DNA of 39,177 nt from Pseudomonadota bacterium. GTDB taxonomy: Bacteria > Pseudomonadota > Alphaproteobacteria > Caulobacterales > Aquidulcibacteraceae. The position numbers and the translations under genes were made by a program. Positions 18,944 through 35,310 of this stretch are shown here, piece by piece. Position 1 is the first letter of the stretch. The number at the start of each line of letters is the position of its first letter. The stretch is from contig JACQAC010000120.1 of assembly GCA_016195245.1 (NCBI GenBank), forward strand, positions 1 to 39,177. Reading direction: 5' to 3'. Below the pieces are notes generated by a model, which was not told the origin of the DNA, did no database searches, and worked only from the letters and a program-made list of their open reading frames with translations.

Positions 18944-19279
18944 CTATGATGATCGGCTTCCGCCATGGGATTGCCGAGCGAGAGCTTCCACCGCTTCGCG
19001 TAGTGCTTTGGAATGCCCCTCCATTGCCAGAAACGCCAAGAACAGCGCCACCGTCAAGAATATGGCCATTGCGCTTCCGGCAACGCCCAGCGCAACGTTT
19101 CGCACCGTGGTCGCCATCATCTTCTGCGCTTCAAGAGCCATCCGGTTTTCAAGGTTTCTGCCAAGCACCACATTCGCCGCGGCTTGTTCCTGCGCCGTGC
19201 GTGCGAGGCCGCGTTGAAGCGCGTTCGTCCAGGCGTCACAAACGCCGCGGAAGAACAGGTCCACGTTTTGATCGGTCAA
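18944..19279 (-). CDS. Small single-pass membrane protein, unknown family
   Basis: The 111-residue protein has an N-terminal amphipathic region (MTDQNVDLFFRGVCDAWTNA), one membrane helix at about residues 62-87 (VALGVAGSAMAIFLTVALFL) and a short charged tail (ALREAVEALARQ). I do not recognise the family. Its start lies within the end of the preceding gene (44-bp overlap, 19236-19279) in another frame, and the BamE-like gene follows closely, so the set looks like one operon. Confidence 0.6.
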   Translation of the reverse strand: MTDQNVDLFFRGVCDAWTNALQRGLARTAQEQAAANVVLGRNLENRMALEAQKMMATTVRNVALGVAGSAMAIFLTVALFLAFLAMEGHSKALREAVEALARQSHGGSRSS

Positions 19280-19862
19280 TTTGAACGATTACATCCGTCG
19301 GCGTAGATCGGAGTCCCGCAGTGTCGCGCGCGACGACCCTAACCGTGAAGCTCTCGGTGGTTGCCGTGCTGTGCGCGGTGCGCGCGGCATTGATCCTGTC
19401 AGCGAACTCCGACGTGGGACGCAAACCCGTGTGACCGTTGGAATGGCGTTCGAGGACGAAGGACGCGGCGTCAGGCCCGCCGATAAGATCGAAATCGTTT
19501 GGGTAGGCCGCCAACCCGTTCGGCGTGTCGGCATAAAAATACCCGAGCGGTTGGTCCTTGGTCAGCGTTGTGGTGATGATGGCTGGATCTTGAACGAAAC
19601 GCGGACTTGTGGGCGGCAACAGCCGCGCCGCGACATCGGAGACCGCGATGGCTTCCGCTTGCGGCGGATGCACGGCTGGCACCGGTTCATCGACGTTGAA
19701 ACGAAATGTCGTAAGCTGCGCCACGAAAGCGATGACCACGGCGAGCGTTAAGAGCGCCAAGCTAACGCACGCCGCGAGAAGGTAGAGTCCTCGCGCGGTT
19801 CGCAAAACCAAGTCGCTCTGCAGCCTGCGACCGAATGCAACTATTCCCGAAAACATCCCCAT
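19236..19862 (-). CDS. Membrane-anchored protein with extracytoplasmic beta-rich domain, unknown family
   Basis: ATG 19862, after a GGGGGGCGGCGCT leader, gives 208 residues; a GTG-like or ATG start further upstream is possible. A membrane helix occupies about residues 26-48 (LYLLAACVSLALLTLAVVIA). The rest, about 150 residues, has no cysteine and alternates short hydrophobic strands. The end FTVRVVARDTAGLRSTPTDV resembles a cadherin/Fn3-like last strand, although no family is certain. It is the first gene of the four-gene minus-strand set and diverges from the M23 peptidase gene at 20042, with about 180 bp between them. Confidence 0.6.
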   Translation of the reverse strand: MGMFSGIVAFGRRLQSDLVLRTARGLYLLAACVSLALLTLAVVIAFVAQLTTFRFNVDEPVPAVHPPQAEAIAVSDVAARLLPPTSPRFVQDPAIITTTLTKDQPLGYFYADTPNGLAAYPNDFDLIGGPDAASFVLERHSNGHTGLRPTSEFADRINAARTAHSTATTESFTVRVVARDTAGLRSTPTDVIVQIDRSKRGPVLPRRL

Positions 19863-20041
19863 AGCGCCGCCCCCCAAGGCCACGGGTTCATTCTGCTCAC
19901 GATTTCGCGTGGCAGGTCGTGGTGAGTTAGCTCCTCAATGCAACGTTGTGCAAGGATAATTATTACGCTAACGAAAGAGTCTCGCGCAGGGCACTTTTCA
20001 ACAAACGGATAAATTGTAGCGAACAGAAGTGGGGTCACGAC

Positions 20042-22276
<2,235 letters not shown>

Positions 22277-22297
22277 CTGTTGATTTGCCGGCCACCC

Positions 22298-23827
22298 TTA
22301 TTGTTTGTTCTCGAACTGCGCCCAGTCGCTGAAGGCGCTGGCGTTTCCGGACTGATCGATGCCCTGCACGCGCCAGCGCTCTACTTGAGCGCTAGGAAGA
22401 TTGGCGTTGTAGCTTTCGCCGGAAGCTTCGGCGCGCAGAACGCTCGCGGGATCCTCAACCCACTGCTCCGTTGCTGGATCGTAGACCTCGATCTCGACGA
22501 TGTAGCGAACGGCGCCCGGCAATGTTGCCCACGTGAACGTTGCCTGCTGCCCACTGCCGTCCAGAATAGCGCCATTTGCCGGCGTCAGCGGCGACGGCGC
22601 ACTCGATCGGAACTCGTTTTGTGCCTGCACTTGGCCAATCAAGGTGCGCGCGTCCTGGGCATGCGCGCTCGTCGGAAATTCGTCGAGAAACGCCTGCATG
22701 GCGTAGGCGTCGCTGGACGCACGTGCTGCGTTGAACCTTTGTTCTTCAAGCTGGGCAAGCGCCGCTCGCGCGTCGTTCGCGTAGGGTCCCGCGCCATGTT
22801 CGCTGAGATACGAGCGCAATGCGGCTGAATCGGTGTGGGACACCGCTTCCCAGGAGTGACGTTCCGTCTCCGTTTGCTGCCACCAGAAGAAGCCAGCTGC
22901 TCCGATAACGCAGACTGCAAGCCCCGCGCCGATCAGCGCAATGGGCGGCCCCTTCCGGGTTGGCGCGTCGTCGAACGCGTAGTCCTCGCTTCTGGCGAAC
23001 GGCGGTGGCGCGTCGAAGGCGTGAGACATCTCGGCGGCGACCGCAGGCCGCTGGTGGTTCTCGAGCTCGTGCTGAGCAGCGGAAGCCGGCTCGGGTGAGA
23101 CTGCACTGGGCTCCTGGCGCGGCGACGGTGCGGGCAGGGGATCAACGCCCATCCGCTCCAGCTTCATCCGCGCCAGTTCGGCGAAACGGCCGTTCGGATG
23201 GCGCAACAAGTATTCCTGAAGCTCGTCGGGATTGTCCTTGTCGCGCAACCGATCCCAATCGGCGATGTCATCCTCCGGCTTTCGCCGCGCGGGCAGGAAT
23301 TGCTCTGTGACACTGTCGGGAAGTTGTGGCAGCGATTGCCCGTTCAGCGCCATCCCGCTCAAAGCGGCGGCGCCGGTCAGGCCAAGCAGCGTGATGAAAT
23401 AGCCCGGCTGCTCCTTGATCTGAATCATCGCGAGGACGCTGGCGTTCATTTGCGCGTTGTAGTTTGAATTTCTCTGTTCCGCTTGCTCCCGCGCCGCGCG
23501 CTCGGGCGAACCCTTTAGCCACATCATCCCCGCGAAGGTCGCCAACAACGCGATGATCGCTGCGATCAGCGCGCCCCTCGCTTCGTCCTTGGCTTCGCCG
23601 CCGAAACTCGAGATCAAACCAAGCACGGTCGCGATAATCGCGACGATGATGAAGAGGTTGAGACCCGCGTTTTGATCCTGTCCATTAACGTGGATGTGGC
23701 CGATCGCGACGTCGACGCCGGACATCGTCGCGAACTCCTGCCCGGAGCAGGAGAACACCGCCCACGGAAGGAAGAAGCCAAACAAGGCAACGAACTTGGC
23801 GATCCGCACGCCGACGATCGAATTCAT
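22298..23827 (-). CDS. Multi-pass membrane protein with helical repeats and Fn3-like C-terminus
   Basis: The 509-residue protein has likely membrane helices at about 8-26, 56-75, 85-104 and 143-161, then a cytoplasmic or periplasmic segment, and another helix at 295-316. Three copies of a ~37-residue helical unit (pattern W/F..., D..AL..YL..HP.S.YA..AR..L) lie at about 189-226, 325-363 and 365-403. Residues ~410-509 form a beta-rich domain (FTWATLPGAVRYIVEIEVYD, WRVQGIDQSGNASAFSDW) resembling fibronectin type III. No enzymatic motif is seen. It is convergent with the M23 peptidase, 21 bp apart, so a shared function is possible but not shown. Confidence 0.7.
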   Translation of the reverse strand: MNSIVGVRIAKFVALFGFFLPWAVFSCSGQEFATMSGVDVAIGHIHVNGQDQNAGLNLFIIVAIIATVLGLISSFGGEAKDEARGALIAAIIALLATFAGMMWLKGSPERAAREQAEQRNSNYNAQMNASVLAMIQIKEQPGYFITLLGLTGAAALSGMALNGQSLPQLPDSVTEQFLPARRKPEDDIADWDRLRDKDNPDELQEYLLRHPNGRFAELARMKLERMGVDPLPAPSPRQEPSAVSPEPASAAQHELENHQRPAVAAEMSHAFDAPPPFARSEDYAFDDAPTRKGPPIALIGAGLAVCVIGAAGFFWWQQTETERHSWEAVSHTDSAALRSYLSEHGAGPYANDARAALAQLEEQRFNAARASSDAYAMQAFLDEFPTSAHAQDARTLIGQVQAQNEFRSSAPSPLTPANGAILDGSGQQATFTWATLPGAVRYIVEIEVYDPATEQWVEDPASVLRAEASGESYNANLPSAQVERWRVQGIDQSGNASAFSDWAQFENKQ

Positions 23828-23940
23828 GCGCCGCCCCCGGGGACGCGAAAATCGTCGTGACTATAGGCTCAAGGGCACAAACCACAATACGGTCCGCGGC
23901 CCGATTCTTCACTCGCGCTGGACGGCGCCAATGCCGACAG

Positions 23941-24190
23941 ATGCGCGATGATGGGCCCGAAGTGACCGCGCTATCAGCTGCGGCGCTGCTTGGAACGGCT
24001 CATGTCGTCGCGGCTTCACTCGCGCGACATCGGTATCGCAAGGGTCAATGGGCAACCGATTCAGGCGACGCCCCAGCGCGACAGGCAAGCGGGATTGTCC
24101 GCCGCCTTGAGCGTGCGAGCGCCAACTTCAACGAGACATTTGTGTTGTTTGTCGCGGCTGTTTCTAACACCGTCGCCCAGGACTGTTTCT
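23941..24190 (+). pseudogene. Truncated MAPEG-family membrane protein gene
   Basis: The plus-strand frame reads ALLGTAHVVAASLARHRYRKG, then RLERASANFNETFVLFVAAV, which matches the first two helices of MAPEG proteins (typical RLxRAxxNxxETFPLFxAAV). Normal members continue for two more helices. Here the frame turns into VAQDCFCKWQWPPRRPRA and then antisense of gltB, so the 3' half is lost. A GTG (about 23961) is an alternative start. The 437 bp between the membrane protein (23827) and gltB (24265) holds nothing else I can support. Confidence 0.5.
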
Positions 24191-24264
24191 GCAAGTGGCA
24201 ATGGCCGCCGCGGCGTCCCCGAGCTGCGACGGGACCCACCTTATGGGCGGCAATTCGCAACACA

Positions 24265-28787
<4,523 letters not shown>

Positions 28788-28791
<4 letters not shown>

Positions 28792-30185
28792 TGAGCGGCC
28801 ATGCGTGCTTGCGTTCGCATCCAATCATGCACGGCGTCCGCCGCATCGCGCCCCTCCTTGATCGCCCACACGACCAAGGAAGCGCCGCGCACGATGTCAC
28901 CCGCAGCGAATACGCCGGATAAACTGGTCTCGAAGCGCCGATTGACGGCGAGCGTTCCCTCGCGTGTTGTCTCAAGCCCCCAGGCGCTCAAGTTCTCGGG
29001 ATCGAATCCAAGCGCGGTGATCACCAGGTCGCTCGACAGTTCGTAGGCGCTATCTTGCACTTCTTCGGGTGTTTGCCGTCCGCTTGCGTCGGGCGCGCCG
29101 AGGCGCATACGCACGGCCTTCACGGCCGGCGATTTTCCGCCGCGCACGGATTTTGGAGCGGCGAGCCAGTCAAACGTGACCCCTTCCTCTTCCGCATGGA
29201 CAACCTCGCGCTGTGATCCAGGCATGTTCGTTCGATCGCGTCTGTAGAGGCAGATCACGCTTTCCGCGCCTTGGCGTTGGGCCGTACGCACGCAGTCCAT
29301 GGCGGTATCGCCCCCGCCGATGACCACAACTCGGCGATCTTTTGCGTTGAGCCGGCCGTTGGCAAAGTCCGCCACCTCGTCGCCGAGGCCAATACGATTG
29401 GCGGCGATGAGAAACTCAAGCGCCGGCACCACACTTCGATGAGTAGGGGCGTTCAGAGGCTTAGCCTTGTAGACGCCTGTTGCGATTAAGAGCGCGTCGT
29501 GGCGTGAGCGCACTTCATTGAGACTGATCGTCTCACCAACATTGCAGTTGAGTTCAAAGCTCACGCCGCCCGCGCGGAGGCGTTCGACACGGCGCATGAC
29601 GAGATGCTTTTCGAGCTTGAAGTTTGGAATGCCATAGATGAGCAGGCCGCCCGCGCGGTCATGGCGGTCATAGATTGTAACCCGATAGCCCCGTTGACGC
29701 AGGCGTTCGGCCGCCGCCAAACCGGCCGGGCCGGCGCCAACTATGCCGATGCTTTCTGCGCGCTCTAGTCGCGGCGAGATGGCGTCGACCCAGCCTTCGC
29801 TCCATGCCGCTTCCGTCAGGTATCGTTCCACGGCGCCTATCGTCACAGCGCCATGCTTCGACTGCTCAAGCACGCAAGCCACTTCGCACAGCCGATCCTG
29901 AGGGCAGATGCGCCCGCAGATTTCCGGCATGGGATTGGTGGCCGCTGCAGCGCGATAGGCTTCCTCCAACCGTCCGTCCGCCGTTAGCTTCAGCCAGTCG
30001 GGAATGTTGTTTTGGAGCGGACAATGAAACTGACAGAAGGGTACGCCGCACTGGGCGCAGCGCGCAGCCTGGATGCTGGCTTTCTCGGCGATGAACTCGC
30101 GGTGAATTTCGAGGAAGTCGCGGGCTCGCTCACCTGCTGGCCGTTTCTCCGGCCAAGCCTGTGTCTCCCCAACAAACCGTTGCAT
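28788..30185 (-). CDS. gltD: Glutamate synthase small subunit
   Basis: GltD oxidises NADPH on FAD and passes electrons to GltB through two 4Fe-4S clusters. The 465-residue protein has the cluster cysteines CAQCGVPFCQFHC and CGRICPQDRLCEVAC, the FAD motif GAGPAGLAAAERL and the NADPH motif GGGDTAMDC. The end ASLVVWAIKEGRDAA completes the FAD site. ATG 30185 follows ACGGAG, a good ribosome-binding site; GTG at 30200 in frame would add five residues. It precedes gltB with a 4-bp overlap, an order opposite to the E. coli gltBD operon. Confidence 0.95.
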
Positions 30186-30404
30186 TCGCTCCGTCACCAC
30201 GACCCCTGACTCTTCCAGGCCTATTGGTTCGAAGATTTGTCATTGGTGGCAAGTGACGCGACCGAAGTGCCGTTACGGAAAAATCGTGTTTGCTCAGTTT
30301 TTATGCAGTGCGGGCGTGCATTCAGTATCAATGTGGAACCGCCGCATTGCGGCCTGTAGAGAGTGTACTAGGCTTGGTGAATTCATCGAACGCTCGGTCA
30401 GCAC
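30186..30404. other. Divergent intergenic region between gltD and thrA
   Basis: This 219-bp gap must hold promoters for gltD and for the thr operon. I see no clear sigma70 pair. No Thr/Ile-rich leader peptide or attenuator hairpin of the enterobacterial thr type is visible upstream of the GTG of thrA. Confidence 0.5.
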
Positions 30405-32870
30405 GTGCAACCACTTCCAAATTGGAATGTTTACAAGTTCGGCGGCTCGAGCCTCGCGGATGCCGAATGTTTTCGCCGCGTGGCGAACATCGTTTGTGCC
30501 CACTCAACTCGAATTGCGGTGGTGCTGTCGGCGTGTCGCAACGTCACAGACGCGTTGCTATCTCTGGTCAGCGTGGCAGAGGAGCAGGGGGACTGGAGCG
30601 ACGCCCTTAGCGTTCTTCGCGCCCGTCACGCCGATATCGCGGGCGGGCTGCTAAACGAGGCGAATGCTTTCCTTCGCGAACTCGATGCCGACCTGCGTGA
30701 CATCGAGGGCGTCCTGCAAACGATCCGCCTTAGCCGCAACGCCTCATCCACTTTGCGCGATCTCGTTGCGGGGTTTGGCGAGGTTTGGTCATCGCGCCTA
30801 TTCGCGGCGGTGCTTCGGCAGCAAGGGAGGCCTGTGCAATGGCTCGACGCGCGGTGCGCGCTGGTGGTCGAGTGGGGGCAGCTTGGGCCCTCCGTCGATT
30901 GGGAGCGTTCACAGGTGCAAATCGATGCGCTCGTTGATCGTAAGTTCGACGGTGTCCTTGTCATCACTGGCTTCATCGCGTCTGACCCAAAGGGCGCTCA
31001 AACCACGCTCGGACGCAATGGCAGTGACTATTCGGCGTCCATTTTTGCGGCTCTGCTGCACGCTGCCGAGATCCATATTTGGACAGACGTCGACGGCGTG
31101 CTGTCGGCCGATCCGCGACGTGTCCCAGAAGCGCAGGTGGTCAGCTCGCTCTCCTATAACGAAGCGATGGAGCTGGCCTACTTTGGCGCCAAAGTCCTGC
31201 ACCCTCAAACTATGGGGCCGGCGGTTACGCACGGGATTCCGATTTGGATACGTAACACCTTCGCTCCCGGCCACCCGGGGAGCATGATCTGTGCGTCGCC
31301 GCCTGCCGGATCGCCCGTGAAGGGCATCACCAGCATCGAGCAGGTTGCGCTGATCACACTCGAAGGCGCCGGCATGATCGGCGTGCCGGGAACGGCGCAC
31401 CGACTTTTCGAGGCGCTTCGCCAAGCCGGTGTCTCCGTCATCCTCATCTCGCAAGGCAGTTCGGAACACTCAATCTGTTGCGCGGTGCCGCGCGTGCAGT
31501 CATCGGCTGCCGCCACGGCCATTCGAAACGCATTCGATCGCGAGTTGCGAGAGGGCCAGGTGCAGGACGTGTCTATCGCAGACGATCTTGCCATTCTTGC
31601 TGTCGTAGGTGACGGCATGGCGGGCACGCCGGGCGTCGCCGCGAAAGTATTTGGAGCTCTCGCTGGCGCCAACGTGAATGTCAGAGCAATCGCGCAAGGC
31701 TCGTCGGAGCGCAACATATCGGTTGCTGTGGGCTCTGAAAGTGCGACGCGCGCGTTGCGCGCAGTCCATGCGGGCTTCTACCTATCGCCTGACACGATCT
31801 CGATTGGCGTGATCGGTCCAGGCATTGTCGGTCGCGCCTTTCTCGATCAGCTCGCTGGGCAGAACGTCCGGCTGCGCGAACGGTTCAACGTTCACCTCGA
31901 TGTTCGCGCATTGATGACGTCAAGCCGAATGCTCCTTTCCGAGGGTGGTGTCGATCTTCGGGTTTGGCCTGAGAGGTTTTCGGCGCAGTCCACGGCGAGC
32001 GCCGATCTTGATCACTTTGTAGATCATGTCTGCGCTGAGCACGTGCCGCATTGGGTCGTGGTCGATTGCACCGCCAGTGATGCGGTTGCCGGTAGCTATG
32101 CCCGGTTGTTTGCGCGCGGCGTTCACGTGGTTACCCCAAACAAACGGGCGTTGAGCGCCAGTTTGGATTACGTTGAAGCGATGCAAGCCGCGCGGCGCGC
32201 GAGTGGCGCGCACTTTTTGTACGAGGCGACCGTTGGCGCGGGCCTGCCGATCATTCAAACTATCCGCGATCTTCGCGAAACTGGTGACGAGATTGGCGTC
32301 GTGGAGGGAATTCTTTCTGGCACTCTGGCCTATCTGTTTAACGTGTATGATGGCTCAACGCCGTTTTCTGAGATTGTCGCAAGCGCCCGCGCACAAGGTT
32401 TCACGGAGCCCGATCCGCGCGATGACCTCTCGGGCCGCGATGTCGCCCGAAAGCTCATCATTCTCGGTCGAGAAATGGGCTTGAAACTCGAATTGGGGCA
32501 GGTGGCGGTGACAAGCCTCGTGCCTGAGCCCCTCCAACACTGTGACGCCGACGAATTCATGCGCCGTTTGCCGGAATTCAACGCGGAGATGGACGCGCGT
32601 GTGGGCGCAGCGCGGGCGAAGGGCGCTGTGCTTCGCCACGTTGGCCGCGTGAGCGCCGATGGAACGGCGAACGTCGGCTTGCTGGAGTTGGATGGCGCGC
32701 ATCCGTTTGCAAACAGTTCGATGACCGATAACATCGTTCGGTTCGCCACGGCGCGCTACAATCGCAATCCGCTTATCGTGCAGGGTCCTGGCGCCGGCCC
32801 GGACGTGACGGCAGCCGCCGTTTTCGCCGATCTCCTGCGGCTAGCCTCCTATCTCGGCGCAAGGATGTAA
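30405..32870 (+). CDS. thrA: Bifunctional aspartate kinase / homoserine dehydrogenase
   Basis: This enzyme phosphorylates aspartate and, after Asd, reduces aspartate semialdehyde to homoserine. The 821-residue length equals that of E. coli ThrA. The kinase domain starts with KFGGSS at about 11-16 and has FIASDPKGAQTTLGRNGSD; ACT-type regulatory repeats (ITLEGAGMIGVPGTAHR and LAVVGDGMAGTPGVAAK) follow at about 310-460. The dehydrogenase begins near residue 466 with the dinucleotide motif IGPGIVG and has EATVGAGLPII. The GTG at 30405 is the only good start after the in-frame stop at 30378; the ribosome-binding site is weak. It heads thrA-thrB-thrC, with 5 bp to thrB. Confidence 0.95.
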   Translation: MQPLPNWNVYKFGGSSLADAECFRRVANIVCAHSTRIAVVLSACRNVTDALLSLVSVAEEQGDWSDALSVLRARHADIAGGLLNEANAFLRELDADLRDIEGVLQTIRLSRNASSTLRDLVAGFGEVWSSRLFAAVLRQQGRPVQWLDARCALVVEWGQLGPSVDWERSQVQIDALVDRKFDGVLVITGFIASDPKGAQTTLGRNGSDYSASIFAALLHAAEIHIWTDVDGVLSADPRRVPEAQVVSSLSYNEAMELAYFGAKVLHPQTMGPAVTHGIPIWIRNTFAPGHPGSMICASPPAGSPVKGITSIEQVALITLEGAGMIGVPGTAHRLFEALRQAGVSVILISQGSSEHSICCAVPRVQSSAAATAIRNAFDRELREGQVQDVSIADDLAILAVVGDGMAGTPGVAAKVFGALAGANVNVRAIAQGSSERNISVAVGSESATRALRAVHAGFYLSPDTISIGVIGPGIVGRAFLDQLAGQNVRLRERFNVHLDVRALMTSSRMLLSEGGVDLRVWPERFSAQSTASADLDHFVDHVCAEHVPHWVVVDCTASDAVAGSYARLFARGVHVVTPNKRALSASLDYVEAMQAARRASGAHFLYEATVGAGLPIIQTIRDLRETGDEIGVVEGILSGTLAYLFNVYDGSTPFSEIVASARAQGFTEPDPRDDLSGRDVARKLIILGREMGLKLELGQVAVTSLVPEPLQHCDADEFMRRLPEFNAEMDARVGAARAKGAVLRHVGRVSADGTANVGLLELDGAHPFANSSMTDNIVRFATARYNRNPLIVQGPGAGPDVTAAAVFADLLRLASYLGARM

Positions 32871-32875
32871 GCGCC

Positions 32876-33811
32876 ATGGCAATCGAACGCGCTACCGCTT
32901 TCGCGCCTGGCTCCGTGGGGAATGTTGGCGTTGGCTTCGACATTCTTGGGTTTGCCTTTGGCGCCGTCGGCGATCGCGTCACAGTCACGCGCCGCCCCAC
33001 GCCAGGCGTCAACATTCGCGCTATATCTGGTGTGCCGGATGCTTTGCCTCAGGACGCGGAGCAGAACACCGCTGGGGGCGCCTTGCTGGCGATGCAGGAG
33101 GCGCTGCGCCTGCCGTTCGGCTTCGATGTTGAGATCGAGAAAGGCATTCCGCTGAGTTCTGGTCTCGGCGGGTCGGCGGCGTCGGCCGTCGCGGCTGTCG
33201 TCGCAGCGAACGCATTGCTCGACGTGCCTCGTCCGATGGCCCAGCTGCTGACTTATGCGCTTCAGGGTGAGGCGATCGCCAGCGGGTCGAAGCACGCTGA
33301 CAATGTGGCGCCGTGCTTATACGGCGGACTCGTTCTCGCCATCGGCGCTGAGCCGCCGCGCATTGCCAGCATCCCAGCGCCCGCCGGCGTTCGGGCGATT
33401 GTCGTACATCCCCACCTGCAGATCGCCACCAAGGCGGCGCGCGCGGTGTTGCGTCCAGATGTGCCGATGCCGTCTTTCATCGAGCAAACCGCGAACCTGG
33501 CGGGGTTCATTACGGGGTGCTTTGCCGGCGATCTCGACTTGATCGCCGCATCGCTTCGCGATGTCGTGATTGAACCACAACGGGCGCATCTGATCCCTAG
33601 GTTTGAGGCCGCGAGAGACGCCGCGCTTAGCGCCGGCGCGCTGGGCTGTTCGATTTCCGGCGCCGGCCCCTCGGTATTCGCGTTTGCGCGTGAAGAATGT
33701 GCAGAAGCTGTTCTCGCGGCGCTTCTGACCGTCTTCGCCTCGCGCTCAATTGCCAGCGATGGTTGGGTCGTCGACCTGAATTCGCGCGGCGCGCACGTGC
33801 TGCCCACATGA
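32876..33811 (+). CDS. thrB: Homoserine kinase (GHMP type)
   Basis: ThrB makes O-phosphohomoserine for ThrC. The 311-residue protein has the GHMP N-terminal signature APGSVGNVGVGFDILGFA, the ATP loop PLSSGLGGSAAS at 92-103 and the C-terminal GCSISGAGPSVFAF. This is the GHMP family, not the APH-like homoserine kinase that many alphaproteobacteria use. It begins 5 bp after thrA, and its TGA overlaps thrC as ATGA (33808-33811), so the three are almost surely cotranscribed and coupled. Confidence 0.95.
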   Translation: MAIERATAFAPGSVGNVGVGFDILGFAFGAVGDRVTVTRRPTPGVNIRAISGVPDALPQDAEQNTAGGALLAMQEALRLPFGFDVEIEKGIPLSSGLGGSAASAVAAVVAANALLDVPRPMAQLLTYALQGEAIASGSKHADNVAPCLYGGLVLAIGAEPPRIASIPAPAGVRAIVVHPHLQIATKAARAVLRPDVPMPSFIEQTANLAGFITGCFAGDLDLIAASLRDVVIEPQRAHLIPRFEAARDAALSAGALGCSISGAGPSVFAFAREECAEAVLAALLTVFASRSIASDGWVVDLNSRGAHVLPT

Positions 33812-35103
33812 TCCGCTATCGCAGCACGCGCGGCGCACGGGGCGACGCCTCATTCAGCGAGGCCATCGTGCGTGGCCTGGCGCCAGACAGAGGTCTCTAC
33901 GTACCCAGTGCTTGGCCGAGCTTGAATGCCGTCTCGATTCCAAACGCACCTCTGAGCGCAGCTGCGGCCGCTGTGCTGCGACCCTTCCTAGCGAGCGACG
34001 CTCTGGAACCATTCCTGGAGCCGATCGTCGCCAAGGCCTTTGATTTTCCGGCGCCGCTCAAATCGCTCGAGTCGAGGAATCGCTTGAGCGTGCTTGAGCT
34101 CTTTCATGGCCCGACCGCCGCGTTCAAGGATTTTGGCGCGCGCTTTCTTGCGGCATGCCTGACGCGGTTTCCAGAGCGCTCGCAGCGTCTTTGCATACTT
34201 GTGGCGACCTCCGGCGATACCGGGGGCGCGGTGGCCGCGGCCTTTCACAACACGCCGGGGGTCGATGTCGTCGTACTCTATCCGGAAGGCCGCGTGTCGC
34301 CGCTGCAGGAGCAGCAATTGACCTGTTGGGGCGACAATGTCCGAGCCTTTGCGGTGCGTGGATCGTTCGACGACTGTCAGCGCCTCGTGAAGGCGGCGTT
34401 CGAAAGCGCGGAAATTGCAAGGCATCGCAGCTTGTCGTCGGCGAACAGCATCAATCTCGGCCGCTTGCTGCCGCAGATGACGTACTTCGCCGCCGCGAGT
34501 TTGAGTGTGTGGCGGCAGGCGGGCGAGCGAGCATCCTTCATTGTGCCGAGTGGAAACCTAGGTCACGCCACCGCTTGTATCTGGGCCAAACACGTGGGCC
34601 TGCCGATCGGCAGAATCGTGCTTGCTCACAACGCAAACCGCACTTTTCCGGATTTCCTTGACTCTGGCGTTTGGACGCCGAGCGCGAGCCTCACAACACC
34701 TGCATCGGCAATGGATGTCGGCGATCCCAGCAATGCCGAGCGGCTGCGAGATCTATTTCCCAACATCGAGTCATTGCGTACCGCGCTTAGCGCCGCTTCG
34801 GTTGAGAGCGAGGCGATCGCGCCGCGCATCAGGGGAGACTTCGAGCGTTATGGCGAAGTCTGGTGCCCCCACACGGCTGTTGCCGCGGAAGCTTACGCGC
34901 GGCTCAGCGAACGCGAGCGCGCCGAAAGCCGTTGGGTGCTTGTTGCCACGGCGCATCCGGCGAAATTTCGCGAGATTGTCGAGCCTGCTATCGGTCAGTC
35001 GGTGGCGCTTCCGGATTCGCTTGCCGCTATCATGGCGCTGCCGAGCAAACGGGAGCAGCTGCCAGCGGACGTCGAGACGCTCGCCTCGGTGCTCATGCGC
35101 TAG
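33808..35103 (+). CDS. thrC: Threonine synthase
   Basis: ThrC is the PLP enzyme that converts O-phosphohomoserine to threonine. The 431-residue protein has the lysine K107 in FHGPTAAFKDFGARFLA, the SGDTGGAV segment and the phosphate-binding VPSGNLGHATA loop. The N-terminus YRSTRGARGDASFSEAI is the usual one of the longer bacterial type. The start is the ATG overlapping the thrB stop. The gene ends the operon; no clear terminator follows in the 207 bp before the next gene. Confidence 0.95.
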   Translation: MIRYRSTRGARGDASFSEAIVRGLAPDRGLYVPSAWPSLNAVSIPNAPLSAAAAAVLRPFLASDALEPFLEPIVAKAFDFPAPLKSLESRNRLSVLELFHGPTAAFKDFGARFLAACLTRFPERSQRLCILVATSGDTGGAVAAAFHNTPGVDVVVLYPEGRVSPLQEQQLTCWGDNVRAFAVRGSFDDCQRLVKAAFESAEIARHRSLSSANSINLGRLLPQMTYFAAASLSVWRQAGERASFIVPSGNLGHATACIWAKHVGLPIGRIVLAHNANRTFPDFLDSGVWTPSASLTTPASAMDVGDPSNAERLRDLFPNIESLRTALSAASVESEAIAPRIRGDFERYGEVWCPHTAVAAEAYARLSERERAESRWVLVATAHPAKFREIVEPAIGQSVALPDSLAAIMALPSKREQLPADVETLASVLMR

Positions 35104-35120
35104 GCGACGAGGATATTGTT

Positions 35121-35174
35121 TTGAAGTTCGGTGGTGAGTCCGTGGCATGGGCGGAGACGGACGCACGCTCTTGA
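35121..35174 (+). pseudogene. Possible remnant of an aspartate kinase N-terminus
   Basis: Eighteen bases after the thrC stop, a short frame reads LKFGGESVAWAETDARS and stops. KFGGxSVAxAE is the hallmark start of aspartate kinases (thrA here has KFGGSSLADAE). No ribosome-binding site or further kinase sequence is present. It may be a scar of another lysC/thrA copy or chance. Confidence 0.3.
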
Positions 35175-35310
35175 AACAAGTGCTGACTGGTCCGATGAAA
35201 CGTTAGGTTCTTCACTTGGATGAGCAGACTTCCTTGGCGCATTGCCCTGATTGAAACCACGGCCTGCCAAAAAAGAAGGGCACTCCCGCCTTTAATGGCG
35301 CGATCATGAC

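Noticed and set aside
30186-30404. Threonine-operon attenuator or leader peptide
   Set aside because: No Thr/Ile-rich short frame and no terminator hairpin with a T tract were found before thrA.
35175-35310. Bidirectional terminator between thrC and the barrel gene
   Set aside because: Only short imperfect arms (GGGCACTCCCGCC) without a clear T tract are visible.
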